A DNA stretch of 64,000 nt, taken from Onchocerca volvulus. Taxonomy: Eukaryota; Nematoda; Chromadorea; Rhabditida; Onchocercidae. A model generated the notes under the pieces. The model saw nothing but the letters and a program-made list of their open reading frames with translations. It had not been told where the DNA came from and made no database searches. The stretch spans positions 16,779,054 through 16,843,053 of the forward strand of contig HG738138.1 of the NCBI GenBank assembly GCA_000499405.2, given 5' to 3'. Below, piece by piece: positions 35,901 through 48,823 of this stretch (positions are counted from its first letter, which is position 1; each line of letters opens with the position of its first letter). The translations under genes and the position numbers were made by a program.

Positions 35901-38900
35901 TATTATGCACAGAGAGGTTTTTTGTTTTCATTTTCTTTTCTGAATAAAAAGAACACATTAATGTTTAGTTTTGAAGGATTAAAAGTGTGTTAACAGTGAT
36001 ATGCACCATAAAAAGTGATTTGCATCTCATGTTGTCAACATGCACTGCGCGCATCCAGCATGCCACTGCACCTTGAGTATTGTGTAAATAAATTTTATGC
36101 ATAGGAGAAATTTGGAACAGTCAAAACGGCAACGACAGCAATCAACATCTACAAGTGTCGGTGATAAGGAAGGTGACGGGGAGCGTGATGATGATGCAAC
36201 GTCCAGTGAAGATGATTCAACACTTGAAAGTACCACTTCTAGCACTACTCTATCTGCCACCAGTAATAGCATCAGTGAAGCTGTAACTATTCCTGTACAG
36301 TCAGGTCGTACACTCCGTACACGTCGACTAGCTTCAAAATCAGTTCCAAAGCGTTTACGAAGTGCGCGTAGGGAGATTACATCATTCTTCAGACAGAGTG
36401 ATGGTGATCATGATTTAAAAAATGGCGATAATGAAGATTACGATTATAATAATGGTGATGGCAATGGTTCGGGCAGTTCGAAGATGCATCGCTTCACGCG
36501 TTTACCGAAACCGTCAGTTTCACGCATGATTGCCGATAAAATTCTCACCAAATCTATTGCACGAACACGTAAAAAGCGCTATGCAGCGACAGTTGCTACG
36601 GATGCGTTGAAACGTATCAAAGAATCAACTAGCAATGGTGATAAGCATAGGTTAGGTGATAATAATTATTATAAAGATGAGAATAGTAATGATGATGATG
36701 GTGGTGATAGTAATGATAATGATAATGATGGCGATGACGAGGTTGACGATACAGATAAGGAAAGAAGAAGAGTACGTGCACGAAAAAAGCATTGCAGTAG
36801 TGATGATAATGATGATGATAAATCCCATACAACTGATAAAAAGATGGATATGATAACTGGCAGTAGCACAAGCCGAAAAAGCGAACGGAAACGACAAGGA
36901 CTTCGGGACAAAGAAGTGGAGCCGATGACTAAGAAAAGGTCGAGAGATATTGATGGTACGAAGAAGGTAAACTTTTTGCTGGCTTTTCTGCTAGGGCATA
37001 GTATTTTCAATTTTAGAAATTAGGTTTTTCAAATTTATTTCGGTTATTTCACATCGAAAATAAATTCAAAAAAGATTGATATTGTTTTTATAAACCAACT
37101 TTTTTATGATTTTTCTTTCAAAATAGTTGAATATCAATAATATGGAAACTTTCACTTCAGCTGTATAAGGTTGGAAATGTTGTGGCAGTGTATGACGATG
37201 TTATGCGCAAGGGTAAATGGACACCGGCTGTTGTTGTTGCGGAAGTACCATTCAAAACTGCAACAAAGGGAAATGTAAATATTGGCAAAAGCGATATTTT
37301 GTTGCGAAGTTTCAAAGATTCAAAATAGTATGCTTTAAATATTGAAATTACAATATTTCAACAATCATCTTTCTATTTTTTTTTTTTTAATTAATATTCT
37401 AAGAAAGTATTAAAACGGATTGCTAATGCTACTATAAAATTTGCTTAAATGATTGGTCAGAACGATTGGCTATCTGATCGAAGAATGGATTGAACAGTTT
37501 ATAATGGATGTTTGGCTGATATAACTTCTGTTATATTTTTGCTGCGTAGTATAGATGGCATGTTATACTAATTGATTGGAGAGTGCTGTTCTTGGTGACT
37601 TGAGTTTAATATTATTCGAAATATTCTCCAAATCATGTCATGCTACGTTCATGCATCGGATTTTGTCTCTTAGGAAAAACAGCAATTAGTTCTTTTTTTT
37701 TTTTTTTTTTTTTTTTAATGTTAAACTGTTTATTTTTTAGCTTTACTTGTTCGATGAATAAATTATCTTCGCCGGGCATTTCAGTTCTCAAGTTTGCTGA
37801 GTCGTCGCCTAAAGCTGCTATGGATCGAGCTATTGCTTTTATTGAAAAAGGTAAATAAATTTATAATTTACAGCGAAGTTTTTATTTAATATTTGTATAT
37901 GCATGGTTTGCGGAAATTATCGCGGGATTTGTTCCAGAAATTTTTCCGGCAGGATGGGAAAGATCACAAATTTATGATGACGATGTACGATCTAAGAAAC
38001 GCGAATATAGGTCTTCTTCGATTGATCAAAAAAAACGCTCGGAAGCTTCCGGAAAAGCGAAACGCGAAATTGAGAAGAAAACGTACATTCAATTTCTGCT
38101 TTAAATATGAAATAATGATTATTTCATAATTTTCATTGCAACCATTAATTTTGATGTTGAAGTACTGTTTTTTTTGCAGTTCCGCTGAGAGTAGCTCTTC
38201 AGAGAGCGAAAGTAGTACCGATGAAGAATATGGCGAAGAAAGAGATCAGTTTACTGCCCAGTTATATAAATTCCATGAAGAAAGAGGTTTTTTTTTTTTT
38301 ACTATTACAGTATAGGGATTGAGATTTGAGATTTGAGAATGTAAATGTACATCTAAATAACAATGATATTCCTAAGTTAACATTTTTATGTAACCAAAAT
38401 TTGAACATGGGATTTTACTATATGTCTTCCAGACTAGGATTAAGATTGTTAGAGGGCTGTGGAATTAGGCCATGTTGGTAAATTTAAGGGCCGAATATTT
38501 TTGAGGATGAAGTATTTATAAAGAACAAAAAGTATTAAATTTGAATCGTTTTATTGGAACCAGTTGAAGCTTTAGCACGTTCGACTGTAGTTTTTTTTTT
38601 TTTCGCAGGAACTCCAATTAACCGAGCACCAATACTTGGTGGGAAAGATATAGACATGTTTCGATTGTATAATATGGTCCAACGATATGGCGGCAAAAAA
38701 CGTGTCACCGAAAACAATCAGTGGAAGTTGATTTTACGAAAAATGCATTTGGAAGGATGCCCAGGGGCAACATCAGTTACTGTCAAAAATGCTTACTCGA
38801 GGTGAATAATTATTTTCTCATAGAAAATAAGTGTGAAATTAATTAGTTTCTGTCATTCTCGACTTTGAAATTTTTCCAGATACTTGGATCATTTTAATTC

Positions 38901-41900
38901 ATTTTACCGCAATTTGGGTATTTCGAGCTGGTTGTCTACTCCCACCCCATCTACTTCCAGTCGTAGTGAACGTCCAAATCGTTTATTGGACCGTCATAAT
39001 ATACAGGTTTGATTTGTTAGCACTAGTGAATTGTTTTTCTGTAATTGTGCAAATATTTCTATCAGGCAAGCATAATTTTGCAGTTACAAAGAAGAAAATG
39101 GGCATCAGTGGCAACGAAGAAAAAAGAAAAGGGACAAAAAGAAAGCGTAACTAAGGGTAAAACAACGAAACGAGAAAAAGATGAGAACATACCACGGACA
39201 AAAAAAGAAAAAGTAAAAAAGGACGAGCGAAATGTGACGAAATCTGATGTCAGTGAAGATGATGATAAAATGAAAGGGCATGTCATTTGATAGCTTATTT
39301 ACACGAATGCTTTTTTTTTTTTTTTTTTTCTCCCTCGAGTTTCAAAATACATCCAGTAATTTGCTACAGTCAGGGTCCTGTGGATAGACTATCTAACTGG
39401 TGATCAAAACAATTGTTCCGATGAGTGACCATATTTCGTCGAGCCGTTTTGTTGATAGAAGATGTGATAAGCTAAACAAGCAAATAAGCTTATTATTCAA
39501 TTTAATATTAGAAAGGATTTAAAAAGAGCGATGTAATAGTTGAACAAATAAATCAACCTTCATCTTTCTTTTTTTTTTTTAGTGCACCATCCACGTCATC
39601 GCAGGGTTCAGCACCGTTCCTTTGTTTATCACCTGGCAGCAAAATAAAATCCAAGACGAAAGATGAGGAAGAGCAGGATAAAGGAAGTGTAAGCGATAGT
39701 GGAACGATCGAAAGTATCAAAGAAAAAGGAGTTTTTAAGACTGAGAAGGAACCATTCAGAGTTAAACACCGAGGTCCAAAGAAAAAGGATAATGAAAAGG
39801 ATGCAATTAAGTTCGTACTAATTTAATTCTTGAGGATTAAACAAGGAACGTCAAACATGTTGTGTTTAGATGTGTTACCTGTTTGATTTTGGTTATTTAA
39901 TTTAACGATTTTCAATCTTCATTTCGAAAAACTTTAATTATGATAAAAGATGACTAGGATTTTTGATAACAGGCAATTTTGTTATCTGTTAACAGTTTAG
40001 TTCAGTTGGAAATTTTGCTGTCTTTTTTCTTAGTCGAGTCAATTATTCCCGTTATAGAGATGAGCAGGAGCTTGGCTTGAAAACTTCCAACATCGATAAA
40101 CGAGTTAAGGTATCAAAGGTAATTTTGTAATCCATTATTTTGCTGGGATCACTTTGTGAATGTTTTTTTGTTTGTTTCATATTTTCTTTCATTGTTTTTC
40201 ATTTTCATACCGGATTTGAGATTAACAAACCGGAGAAGTCTTCTTCTGAAAATTATATCAAACGAAAATCGCCAAGTATTATTTCGACAGCTTCAAATGT
40301 TGATCAAGGAGTTAGTGGAAGCGATGATGAAGGTTTGATAATATCTTTAGAATGGAGAATTGCATATGATCTCAATTTTTTCGAAATTATGAATACAAAA
40401 CAAAAAATACTGTAATAAAAAATTACCATTAAGGAAAAAATAAAATGATAACTCTTGCAGCTGTGGAAATATTCGAGAAATTTCCTTTTGTCTCTCAGAA
40501 GAGCATCTTGTGAATGATTTTTATTTTCAAGTTTGATAATGTTTTTAATACCATATTTCTCATTTTATAGCACACATTCGGCAAATACGTTTAAAAGAAG
40601 CTCGAAAGTTCGCCACTATAGGAACTCGCCTTTCTGCTGAGCAAAAAGAATTATCGATAAGCAAGCATGATGGAAATATCGTAGGGAAAGATTCAGACAT
40701 TTCCCAAGTGCTCAAAAAAGAGAAAACTAAGGAAGGTGTGCCATGGATTAACTGCTCTCCAGCTACGGTGTAGGCTTTATCAATTTTGTTTTTTTGTTTT
40801 TTGTTTTTTTTTTTTTCGCAGTTTTGAAGAAAAATCAGTCTTTGGCATTTACTCAATGCGAATTGATGCAAATCTGTCCTCGCCTTGCTGTTGACATCAT
40901 AGGTATTACAGCAGTGTTTGGGTCTAACTCATTTGTTTATAATCAAAAAATATCTTTTTATAGCTTGACAAATTTCTACATGGGACAAAATGTAAAAGCT
41001 TATCATCATGGTCAGTGGTATGATGCAAGAGTAATTACACTGGGCAAAATTTCACATGGCGATGTTCTCTCTTCGATGATGGATTTCGAAGCGAGGTTTG
41101 TTTTCCATTCCATATTCAAGAATGATCATTCAAAAACGACTGAAAATAATATTCTCAGGAACTTAAACTCGTTTCTACTTACCTGATAGAGTATATTACA
41201 TGAAGAATATCGCATATCTTCTGGTTTAAGCTGTTCCTTTTTTATTAACAAAATCAAATGATAATTTTAAGGTGCAAAGCCATCAATGAGTCAATGGATT
41301 GCGATGAGAAAGAACAAAAAGAAGCGCTGACAAGAGCATCGGCACGCTTAAATGATCGCTTAGAAGGTATCCTGCGGGAAATGACATGTTGTGTGCATTA
41401 TCTTGGATGGAATTCTCGATATGATGAGTGGGTCGAATTAATCAAAATTAAAGTGCATGAAAAAGTTAGCATTTCAAGTGCTTTGTATTAATTTCAAATT
41501 CAAGTACAGAAACATGAAATATTCAATTTGATTAGGAGCATTTATTAGAAACATTACGATGAAAAATAATTGAATGTGATTTTTATATTTAAATCCAGTC
41601 TGATTTTCAGGACCAGAAACTATCGGAAGAACAGTTTTTGTCAATTGCTTCGGATAAACTAAGTGCCCCAACTCTTGAAGCAGCAGTAGCATGGCGTTCT
41701 TCTGTCGATCCAGCTAGACTTCTGACAACTGAAGTGTGTAGTAGTGGAATGAGGTCAGTAAATGTACATTGTCACTTATTATGCAATAAGTTTGAAGAAA
41801 TTGTAAAATAAATAGAGGAGACAGTTTATAGAGTATTGCTAATTTGAAACCAAGAATGATATTGTGATAATTTACTTGGAAGATATGCAGCGTTTCTAAA

Positions 41901-44900
41901 CTGCTTAAAATTTCGTATAAAACGAAAGGTCGTTTTACTTTGGGTAAGAATTCAAAGAAAAAATAAATAGAATTATATAATGCGAGGATTTTTGTGTGTA
42001 GTATAATAACATTGAATTAAGGAATTTGTTGGGAAACCAAATTTGATGTGCCAAAAAGTTTCTTTCTTATGTCTTAATTCATGATTCAGTTTTGGATTTT
42101 AATATGAAATTTATAAATTTTGAAATTTATTAGGTTTTACAATTCGTTGGAAAAAGTCTTTTTTGAAAGTTGCAGAAAATACATATTTGTGTTTGTTCGC
42201 TTCATTTAATCTTATTCTCAATGTTTTTAGACCTCGGCGACTATCGCATACCCATGAACATATTACACATCCAGAGACTCGTTTACGTTCTACTACGTTC
42301 TCGGAGAAAAAAGTAAAGAAAGTGCTGGTAAGTTTCTCTATTGTCTACTAAATCTATTTACTGTTTTTATAGATCACATTTTATGTTAATATATCTTGTG
42401 ATTTGAGAATGTTTTGTAGATTTATAATTCTTTACTTCAAGTTCTGTTTTTAAATTTATGAATATTAGCCGAAAGTTTCGTTGACAACAGTTGACTCAAC
42501 GGTACTGAAAACACCCAGTGACTCATTGAAACAGAATGCTGTCCATCCAGCAAGCACGAATCTTCTAACAGAATCTGATGCAGAAATTGTCGTATGTCCT
42601 TTTTTATAAATATTATCTGATTTAAAAATAGTGTCTAAAAATTTTGCTGAGTGTAATGGTAGTGGATAAGAAAAGAGGGAAGAAGGGAAAGAACATAAAG
42701 AATGATAGTGTTTAAGGGGAAAAGAGCGGACAGAAATTTCGTCCGGAAAAAGTTCATAATTATATATTCTAGAAATCAGAAATATATGATTTTCATGGTG
42801 ATAGTTTAGCTGAGACGTTTACCGGAGGAAGCTTCAGTTTCCGAAACATCGCCGCGTCCTTCATTCGTCAGCGAACTTATATCGAGTACAGTATTTCTTA
42901 GCGGTGTTATTGCAGAGGTTAGCATTCCGGTGTGATTTTGGGCAAGAATCTGTGCGTTATTGAATAAAAAGTGCAGTATTTTCTCTGTGTTGCCATTTAA
43001 TGGGCAAGAATCTGTGCATTATTGAATAAAAATCAGAATTTGACAATTTTAGAAAAAGTTGTCTGATGCAAATTCAAATTCGAAGCGCCGTAGAACAGTG
43101 TCGGATAATCGTTCATCTGCTGCAGATCTTTCAGATCATCCAACAAAAACACCATTTATTATGTCTGTAAGATCAACTTCTGAAAGTGGTGTGCAGAAAA
43201 GTTGGTTTTCTTGTATTTTATTTCTGCAACCTCATGCTTTATAATGAAGGTCTTCAGAATTTAGTTATTATTGAAGATTATTGAAAGTATCGTTAAGCTA
43301 CTATGCATTGTATATTTTGTAGTAGCTGACAACATCATAATAGAAGAAGCCGAAGCTGATTATGTATCGGTGCTGGATGAAGTATCTAGAACTGAACAGA
43401 TTGATGCTGGAAAAATGACGAAATTTGAGAACGATGGGAAGTTATCCAGTGAAACAACAGGTTATATTTGCTTATGCAAATCGAAAACATGTTGCTATAG
43501 AACGGACTTTCTTCTGGAATAAGCAGTAAAAAGTACTTCATATGATTAACATTATTTTGCAGATGGAAATGATGACAAGGCATTCAGCCGTCCGACAGTT
43601 TTGGAAATAACAAAAATTGCGGAAGAGAAAGAACAACATCCGGTATGTTTTTGAGTGTCTTTTTTCCTTCGAACATTTAGGACAATTTACTTAAATGTCT
43701 GTATATTTTTGTTATCGTTTCGATATGAAAATGCAATATAACATGAGAGTTCGAATTTATTGGCTTCGAGTTGCTGGACAATATATATGAAGCATATTAA
43801 GAATTCTGGTTCATTTTGTTTTGTCGTTTGCAAAATTATTTAGAACTACTGTGAATGCTGTTTGTACTGTGTATTTGAAAGAGACTAGCATTATATTCAT
43901 ATAGTTGTGGCTGCAAATCCGACGATTTAGTATGAGTATCCGGTGATATAGTTTAGCTGTTAGCCAATTACAGCCTAATAGCCCTATTTGAAGGCTTTTA
44001 TTAACCAAAAGATTTGGATTCAGTAATATAATCTTGGTTTTTGTAAATATCAGCATTTTTCTCTTACAGGATGGAAGTGAAAGGCAAGTAAAATTGATGA
44101 TTTTGACAAAAAGTGATGAGGTGGATTTAAAAGAGGATTTTGACTCCAAACAAAAGAGAATTACTACAATGCAGCAAATTTGTAAGTTTATGTTCCTTCT
44201 TTTTAGATGCAATTATAGTAAGAACTGTACTAGTTTTTACGATTTTGCATTACATTCAAAATTTTATTAAACTAAGGTGCTCGTAGTTTGAGAGTGTGAA
44301 ACGATGTAAAAAAGTATGCAGTTTTACTTGATTTTAGCACCTGCTGAAGATTTGATTCAAAAAATAGCATCATGCAAAGAGATTTCGTTGGAATCAGAAA
44401 TTGCAACAGAAGATATAGCTTCAAAAGAATGTGATGATGAAGGTGAGATATCAGATTAACAGCTAGAAATGATTAGATATTCATAGTGACCTTTGGAAGT
44501 CGTGATTCAACCTTAAAACAATTCTAATATCCCGACTTGTAGCATTTCGAGGAGCCATTTAGTGATTTTTTTTTTTCTTTTTTTGTTTTGTTTTTCCCAT
44601 TCTTTCTCTTCATAGATCCGGACTTTGATCTTTTTAAATTCATAGTTTTTACTCATGCCATCTTATGAGTATTATCCTTTATCATTATGAGTTCTGGGGT
44701 TTGTTTGATAATGTAAGAATTCGGTTAGGGAAGTCACTGTTCTTTAATAATGTAATTTGGAAAGCAACGTGCGTATAAATTTCTAGTTTGGCATCCGCCG
44801 ATGTCTTTGGGACTGAAACAACGTGGACGTGGAATAAAAAAGAAGAAAATTGGTAGAAATGCATCAAATACATTGGCTGAACGTAAAGGCATGGGAAAAG

Positions 44901-46080
44901 GAGGGTCCAAACAAACAAATAATGAAGAGCGGAGTAAAGAAAGTGAGGAATGCTCATCAAGTGATAACGAAAGTATGTTTTACCTACTTGCTTAATATTT
45001 ACTCAGTTTACGAAAGATTAATTCTTCACAGGTTCTTTAAGATAAACAGCAAATTTTTGCTTTGGAATGATTTCTGGAAATGTATCCATCTAAGTTTGGA
45101 ATGGGTCTTTCAAATGCAGAAAGTATTGTTGCATTTTGTATTCTATCTTCATTGCATTTATATGATTATAGGCTTGCCGAACGTAAGGGATAGTTGGCAT
45201 GCTTTGAAAGTACGTATGCAACAAAAAGTGGAATTAGAAGGAGCTATGGTATATGCTGAAAAGGAACTAAATTTGGAACCAATTGGTATATTTAAATTAT
45301 TCAATAATTAAGAAAATTTTTATCCCGATTTTGGCATTTCTAATAAAGTGTATTATTATACAGTTATTGCTAAAATCAGTGTCATAGATTAATTAGAAAA
45401 CTTAACTGTTCGTCCCAAAAATTAACTAACTTGAGATTCCAGAAACAAAGAATGTAGAATTTGAAATTCAGATAAACTGTATAGACGGTATTGGCTTTAT
45501 TACAGATGAAGATTTAACAGGGGAAGCGCTAATAAACAGTTATCAGGAACGTATGCAGGAACTCAGGGATATATATCACAGTATACGTGCGGATCAGGCG
45601 CGTTTAGATCGTCGTTGGCGGAAAACACTTGAAAAAAGAAGTAATGCACTGATTTTTTTGTCTTAGCATGGCTCAGAAGCGAAGCTTTTGTTCTAAAGCA
45701 TTTCGTAAATATTGAATTTTTAATTCCTTCCTATCACCACTTCTGAATCGTAAAAACGGATTTCCCAGAAGTAAACTGATCTAAGTTCATATAATTTATC
45801 CATTCCATTAAAATGTTTTTTTTTTCCAACTTTTTAAAGAAAAGTTGCCTTAACTGAGGAATGTCACGGAATGCACAGCTAAGTAAATCAGTACTAGAAG
45901 GTGCGATAAAAGTGCCTTTTCACAATTTGTTTTTTTATCAGAACTGTGCTTTTTGCTTAAGCTTTCCGTTTGTCATTTCTATCAGAATTTCTTTTCTTTT
46001 AAGAACAACGCGACAAGGAGCACAGGAAGAAAGATGAACTGTTCGTGCAATCACCCATAGGTGATAATGTTGTGCAATGA
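32985..46080 (+). CDS. ARID4: ARID4/RBBP1-type chromatin regulator (Tudor, RBB1NT, ARID, chromo barrel)
   Basis: The 31 exons in consistent phase encode about 1659 residues: 32985-32990, 33307-33414, 33791-33947, 34067-34229, 36105-36966, 37161-37327, 37741-37850, 37938-38082, 38180-38286, 38609-38801, 38880-39006, 39066-39277, 39583-39810, 40034-40118, 40221-40332, 40571-40735, 40822-41095, 41272-41464, 41611-41753, 42231-42327, 42469-42591, 42810-42917, 43053-43200, 43323-43460, 43563-43642, 44070-44181, 44338-44442, 44787-44972, 45172-45285, 45506-45640, 46004-46080. Order matches ARID4A/B: N-terminal Tudor (VGTEVSAKFKGAFCEAKVK, VFNDGDERQLRRT), long acidic insert (145-432), RBB1NT (LLRSFKDSKYF), ARID (about 595-690; GTPINRAPILGGKDIDMFRL, YGGKKRV), chromo barrel (about 1040-1135; VKAYHHGQWYDA, VHYLGWNSRYDEWVELIKI) and C-terminal coiled coil (ALINSYQERMQELRDIY, RLDRRW). 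ARID4 proteins bind Rb and recruit Sin3-HDAC in vertebrates; a silencing role here is inferred. Weakest points are the two-codon first exon and the 39277 junction. Confidence 0.93.
34230..36104 (+). other. Large ARID4 intron 4
   Basis: The intron is bounded by AAAAAG/GTTTTT and TGCATAG, and phase 2 agrees on both sides. It holds pyrimidine-rich stretches and CRE-like words (ATTACGTCATTT) near 35460. The 89-codon frame at 35724-35993 has no coding support. Confidence 0.6.
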
Positions 46081-46155
46081 CTGTTACCACAATTTCGTTT
46101 TTTTGATATTGTACCAGTTATTTTTGCCTCGACTTTGTACATACAATCGCTGTAT

Positions 46156-46161
46156 GCTTTA
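46156..46161 (-). terminator. Polyadenylation signal for the C8orf76-like gene (minus strand)
   Basis: TTTATT on the plus strand reads AATAAA on the minus strand, 154 nt past the minus-strand stop. It lies inside the presumed ARID4 3' UTR. Confidence 0.5.
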
Positions 46162-46277
46162 TTTTACAGGTTTTTAAGTTTTTTAATTTGTTTTCCGGTT
46201 CATCCCTGTTTGGATAAAAATAATGGTGCGCACTGGTGGCAGAGAATTGGTGTATTCTTGATATGAAATTCGTCGAA

Positions 46278-46283
46278 AATAAA
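46278..46283 (+). terminator. Polyadenylation signal AATAAA for ARID4
   Basis: A canonical AATAAA about 200 nt after the ARID4 stop and just before the stop codon of the convergent gene. Confidence 0.55.
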
Positions 46284-46314
46284 CAGTGATTTTTGAAAGT
46301 TTCCCGGCTATAGT

Positions 46315-47931
46315 TTATGATATTTGCAGCATGGCATTAACTGTTTGATGGTTCACATCAGTAAACAGCCAGTAAAAACGATGAATGAATTCAAGTATCA
46401 CAACATCTTCGGCTTTTTTGTCTTTTAGGATATTTTTGCAAAGAGGAGGACGGTTGACCTTAGCCTTTTCACTTCCAACAAGATCGATGCAAACGGCTGT
46501 TTTTGCCTCAGATAACTAAAAAAGGAAAATTCGAGACGGCGGAATTTCAAAAAATAATGTTATGTGCAAAACAAAAGTGGATTCGAAAAAGATCCTAATT
46601 TTCTAAAGCATGAAAGGGAAGGATTAAAGAGGAGGAGATTTACCTTCTCTTTATTACAAAGATCTTGTAGTTTTACTTTCATCAATTTCAAGTCATGAGA
46701 ATTGAAACATCCACCCTTAGATGGCAATAACTTTTCCAAAATGCAAACAGCACGGCATAACGATCCGATTCGAAGATTTGCACATAAATCCTGAAAATAT
46801 TGCCATTTATAATGATCAAGAATTGTGGGCTTTCTATTCATTCATTAATCATATTGTTTCATCAGTTTGCAAAACTATAAAAGCAATTAGAAAATAAGTA
46901 CTGGAGCATTCTTTGAAACTGAAATCCAAAATTCTGGCAAGTCAACATTCGCACATAATAAAATTGCATTCCGTAAATAATCGTTATTACTTATGCCAGT
47001 AGCTAAATACACCTAAAACATAGTGGTGAAATATTACGACTTGTTCTTTTTTTTCTGTCTTTGATAGAATTACAGATTGCATGATTTTCAACTGTTAGTT
47101 TCAGTCTTAAAGAAAAAAGATATAACGGCAATGAGGAAGATACTTCCAAACTTTCTGCCCAATACTGTAACTGTTCATCATATGTTGATACCAATGCATG
47201 CAGTTTTTGAAGCAATAGGAACAATTGAGGACCATTTATTGGAGCTATCTAAAATGATTCTTTTAATGAAATTCTATTATAGGTAGCCGTCATAAAGATA
47301 ATGAGAATCATAAAGCATGTAGAGAACCTTACTTTTAGGCCGCAACGGATAACAGAATCAATTAAAGCGAAAATGAAGTTACAACTGCCGGCTTTTGTTT
47401 GATTTTCCAACAAATGAAAGTATATCTAAAAAGGTCGAGTTTGTGGATGACATTTCTGGATTTTAGCAATATTATAGACTATTAAAGGACAAGTAGTAAT
47501 CAACTATATCAGGGGAATGAGCAATTTTATCATTTTACAAGAAAGTACTGCGGATAGATACGGCAGCCATTTTTGTTGCCTTACATTATTTGATATTCAA
47601 TAAAAAACATACATCCATTGCAGTGATGTAATCACCTTGCAGATAAGCGAAAGCAGCTCGATTCTGAACAATTTCACGAGTTTTGTTATCACTTTTATTA
47701 TGGTGCTGAAATTAAAACAGCTTGAATATAAGAAGAGAAAAAGAAATAAAATGAAGAAAAAGTTATGGCGTAAAAATTTTTGAAACTAACCAAATTATCA
47801 TCAAGAAACCATCTAGGTGATCGGTCTAAAGGAACGTATGTATATGGGTTAACACAATTCAGATTTAAAGGGTTATCAGCATCACAACCATTCGAGTCAA
47901 TAATAAGTTCGGCAAACATTTCGGAAAGCAT
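46315..47931 (-). CDS. C8orf76-like TPR-type protein
   Basis: Seven minus-strand exons in consistent phase: 47931-47791, 47705-47613, 47425-47333, 47248-47074, 47002-46902, 46790-46644 and 46515-46315, giving 316 residues. The early RSPRWFLDDNL followed by QNRAAFAYLQGDYITAMDIY resembles the PxWFYE and LAYRRQEYQKAL region of vertebrate C8orf76, a poorly characterised protein with TPR-like helices and similar total length (about 380). The remainder is helical (LFLLLQKLHALVSTYDEQLQ, LCRAVCILEKLLPSKG), consistent with TPR repeats. A TTTTTCAG acceptor at 47982, about 130 nt after the COA4 stop, suggests downstream-in-operon trans-splicing, making the ATG at 47931 the first codon. An upstream in-frame ATG at 48054 is open but precedes that acceptor. 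Molecular function is unknown; family call is moderate. Confidence 0.7.
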
Positions 47932-47981
47932 TGCTTCCTCTAACAGAATAGAATGCTTTTTGAAATAATCAACTTCTAATT

Positions 47982-48113
47982 CTGAAAAATTAAGAGTTAA
48001 ATTAATAGGAATGGGAAGATGATTACAATATAGATATGGTGATAATCGAAACATTTGATAATAAAACTCAGTTTAAATAAAATTATTATTGAAATACTAA
48101 CATTATCAATCTC
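47982..48113 (-). promoter_or_regulatory. Probable operon intercistronic region with trans-splice acceptor
   Basis: About 132 nt separate the COA4 stop from the minus-strand acceptor ATTTTTCAG (47991-47982). It contains U-rich minus-strand segments (AATTTTATTTAAACTGAG, TTTTATTATC), like the Ur element in C. elegans operons. No canonical AATAAA is visible, only AATAAT variants. Confidence 0.5.
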
Positions 48114-48823
48114 TTAATTTGACCGTTTCTCAGAAGGCTGCACCTTATCTTTCATATAAGTTTGCATGCAATTTCTAAATTTCTGCAACTGCAAAAAAAG
48201 AAATCAGTCAGTTTTAAATCGAAATTTCTGAGCTAACATATAACCAACTGCCGTTGATGTGAAATCAGAAATTCATATCAACGTGCTAGCTGACGCAAAA
48301 TAAGCAATAGTTAAATGAACTTGACGACTAATTAACGCTAATGTGTGCTGATGAATTAATCGCCTTTAATGAGTAATGACTGTCATTGAATTTTAACAAT
48401 TAAGTACTATTAATAGATAATAACTGTCAATAGCCAAATATTATCGTTAATGTTTAGCAATAAGTATCATTGACGTTTAACAAATTATCATCTGAATGTA
48501 ATGATCATCTGAAGTTAGCTTAATTCACATGACAGTGCAACAATTACCAACACTAGTCGATATTGACGTATAAGTGAAATTAAAAAAAAAAATGTATAGT
48601 AGAAATGTGACTCTTAAAGAAAATGTTAAATTATATGAAAAGAATGGGAGCCTATACTGATAATAATGATGAAAAAATAAACTGCTACCTCGTCTTTGCA
48701 CTCTCGCCAATCTCTTGTTTCACTCATACATTCAGCAGAAGCCAGATGCTCTTTCCAACATCCAGTTTTCCGAATCGCACGTTCAACAAGATCGTACTCC
48801 TCTTCCGGTCGTCCTTTTTCCAT
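48114..48823 (-). CDS. COA4: Cytochrome c oxidase assembly factor COA4 (twin CX9C)
   Basis: Two minus-strand exons, 48823-48689 and 48188-48114, encode 69 residues. The spacing is Cys22-X9-Cys32 and Cys42-X9-Cys52, the twin CX9C fold of intermembrane-space proteins imported by the Mia40 relay. RKTGCWKEHLASAECMSE, then TRDWRECKDE and KFRNCM, match vertebrate COA4/CHCHD8 (SGCAASHFAVQECM, QDWRQC, FKDCM) in order. COA4 supports assembly of cytochrome c oxidase in the intermembrane space. The intron splits the second CX9C helix. The frame stays open upstream to about 49066, but the ATG at 48823 fits the family length; further upstream codons resemble non-coding sequence. Confidence 0.9.

Noticed and set aside
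35724..35993. 89-codon open frame in ARID4 intron 4
   Set aside because: No motif, no splice signals that keep the ARID4 frame; exon 4 joins 36105 directly in phase.
36629..37010. Minus-strand frames of 80-113 codons with His/Tyr/Ile runs
   Set aside because: They are shadows of the GAT/AAT-repeat part of ARID4 exon 5.
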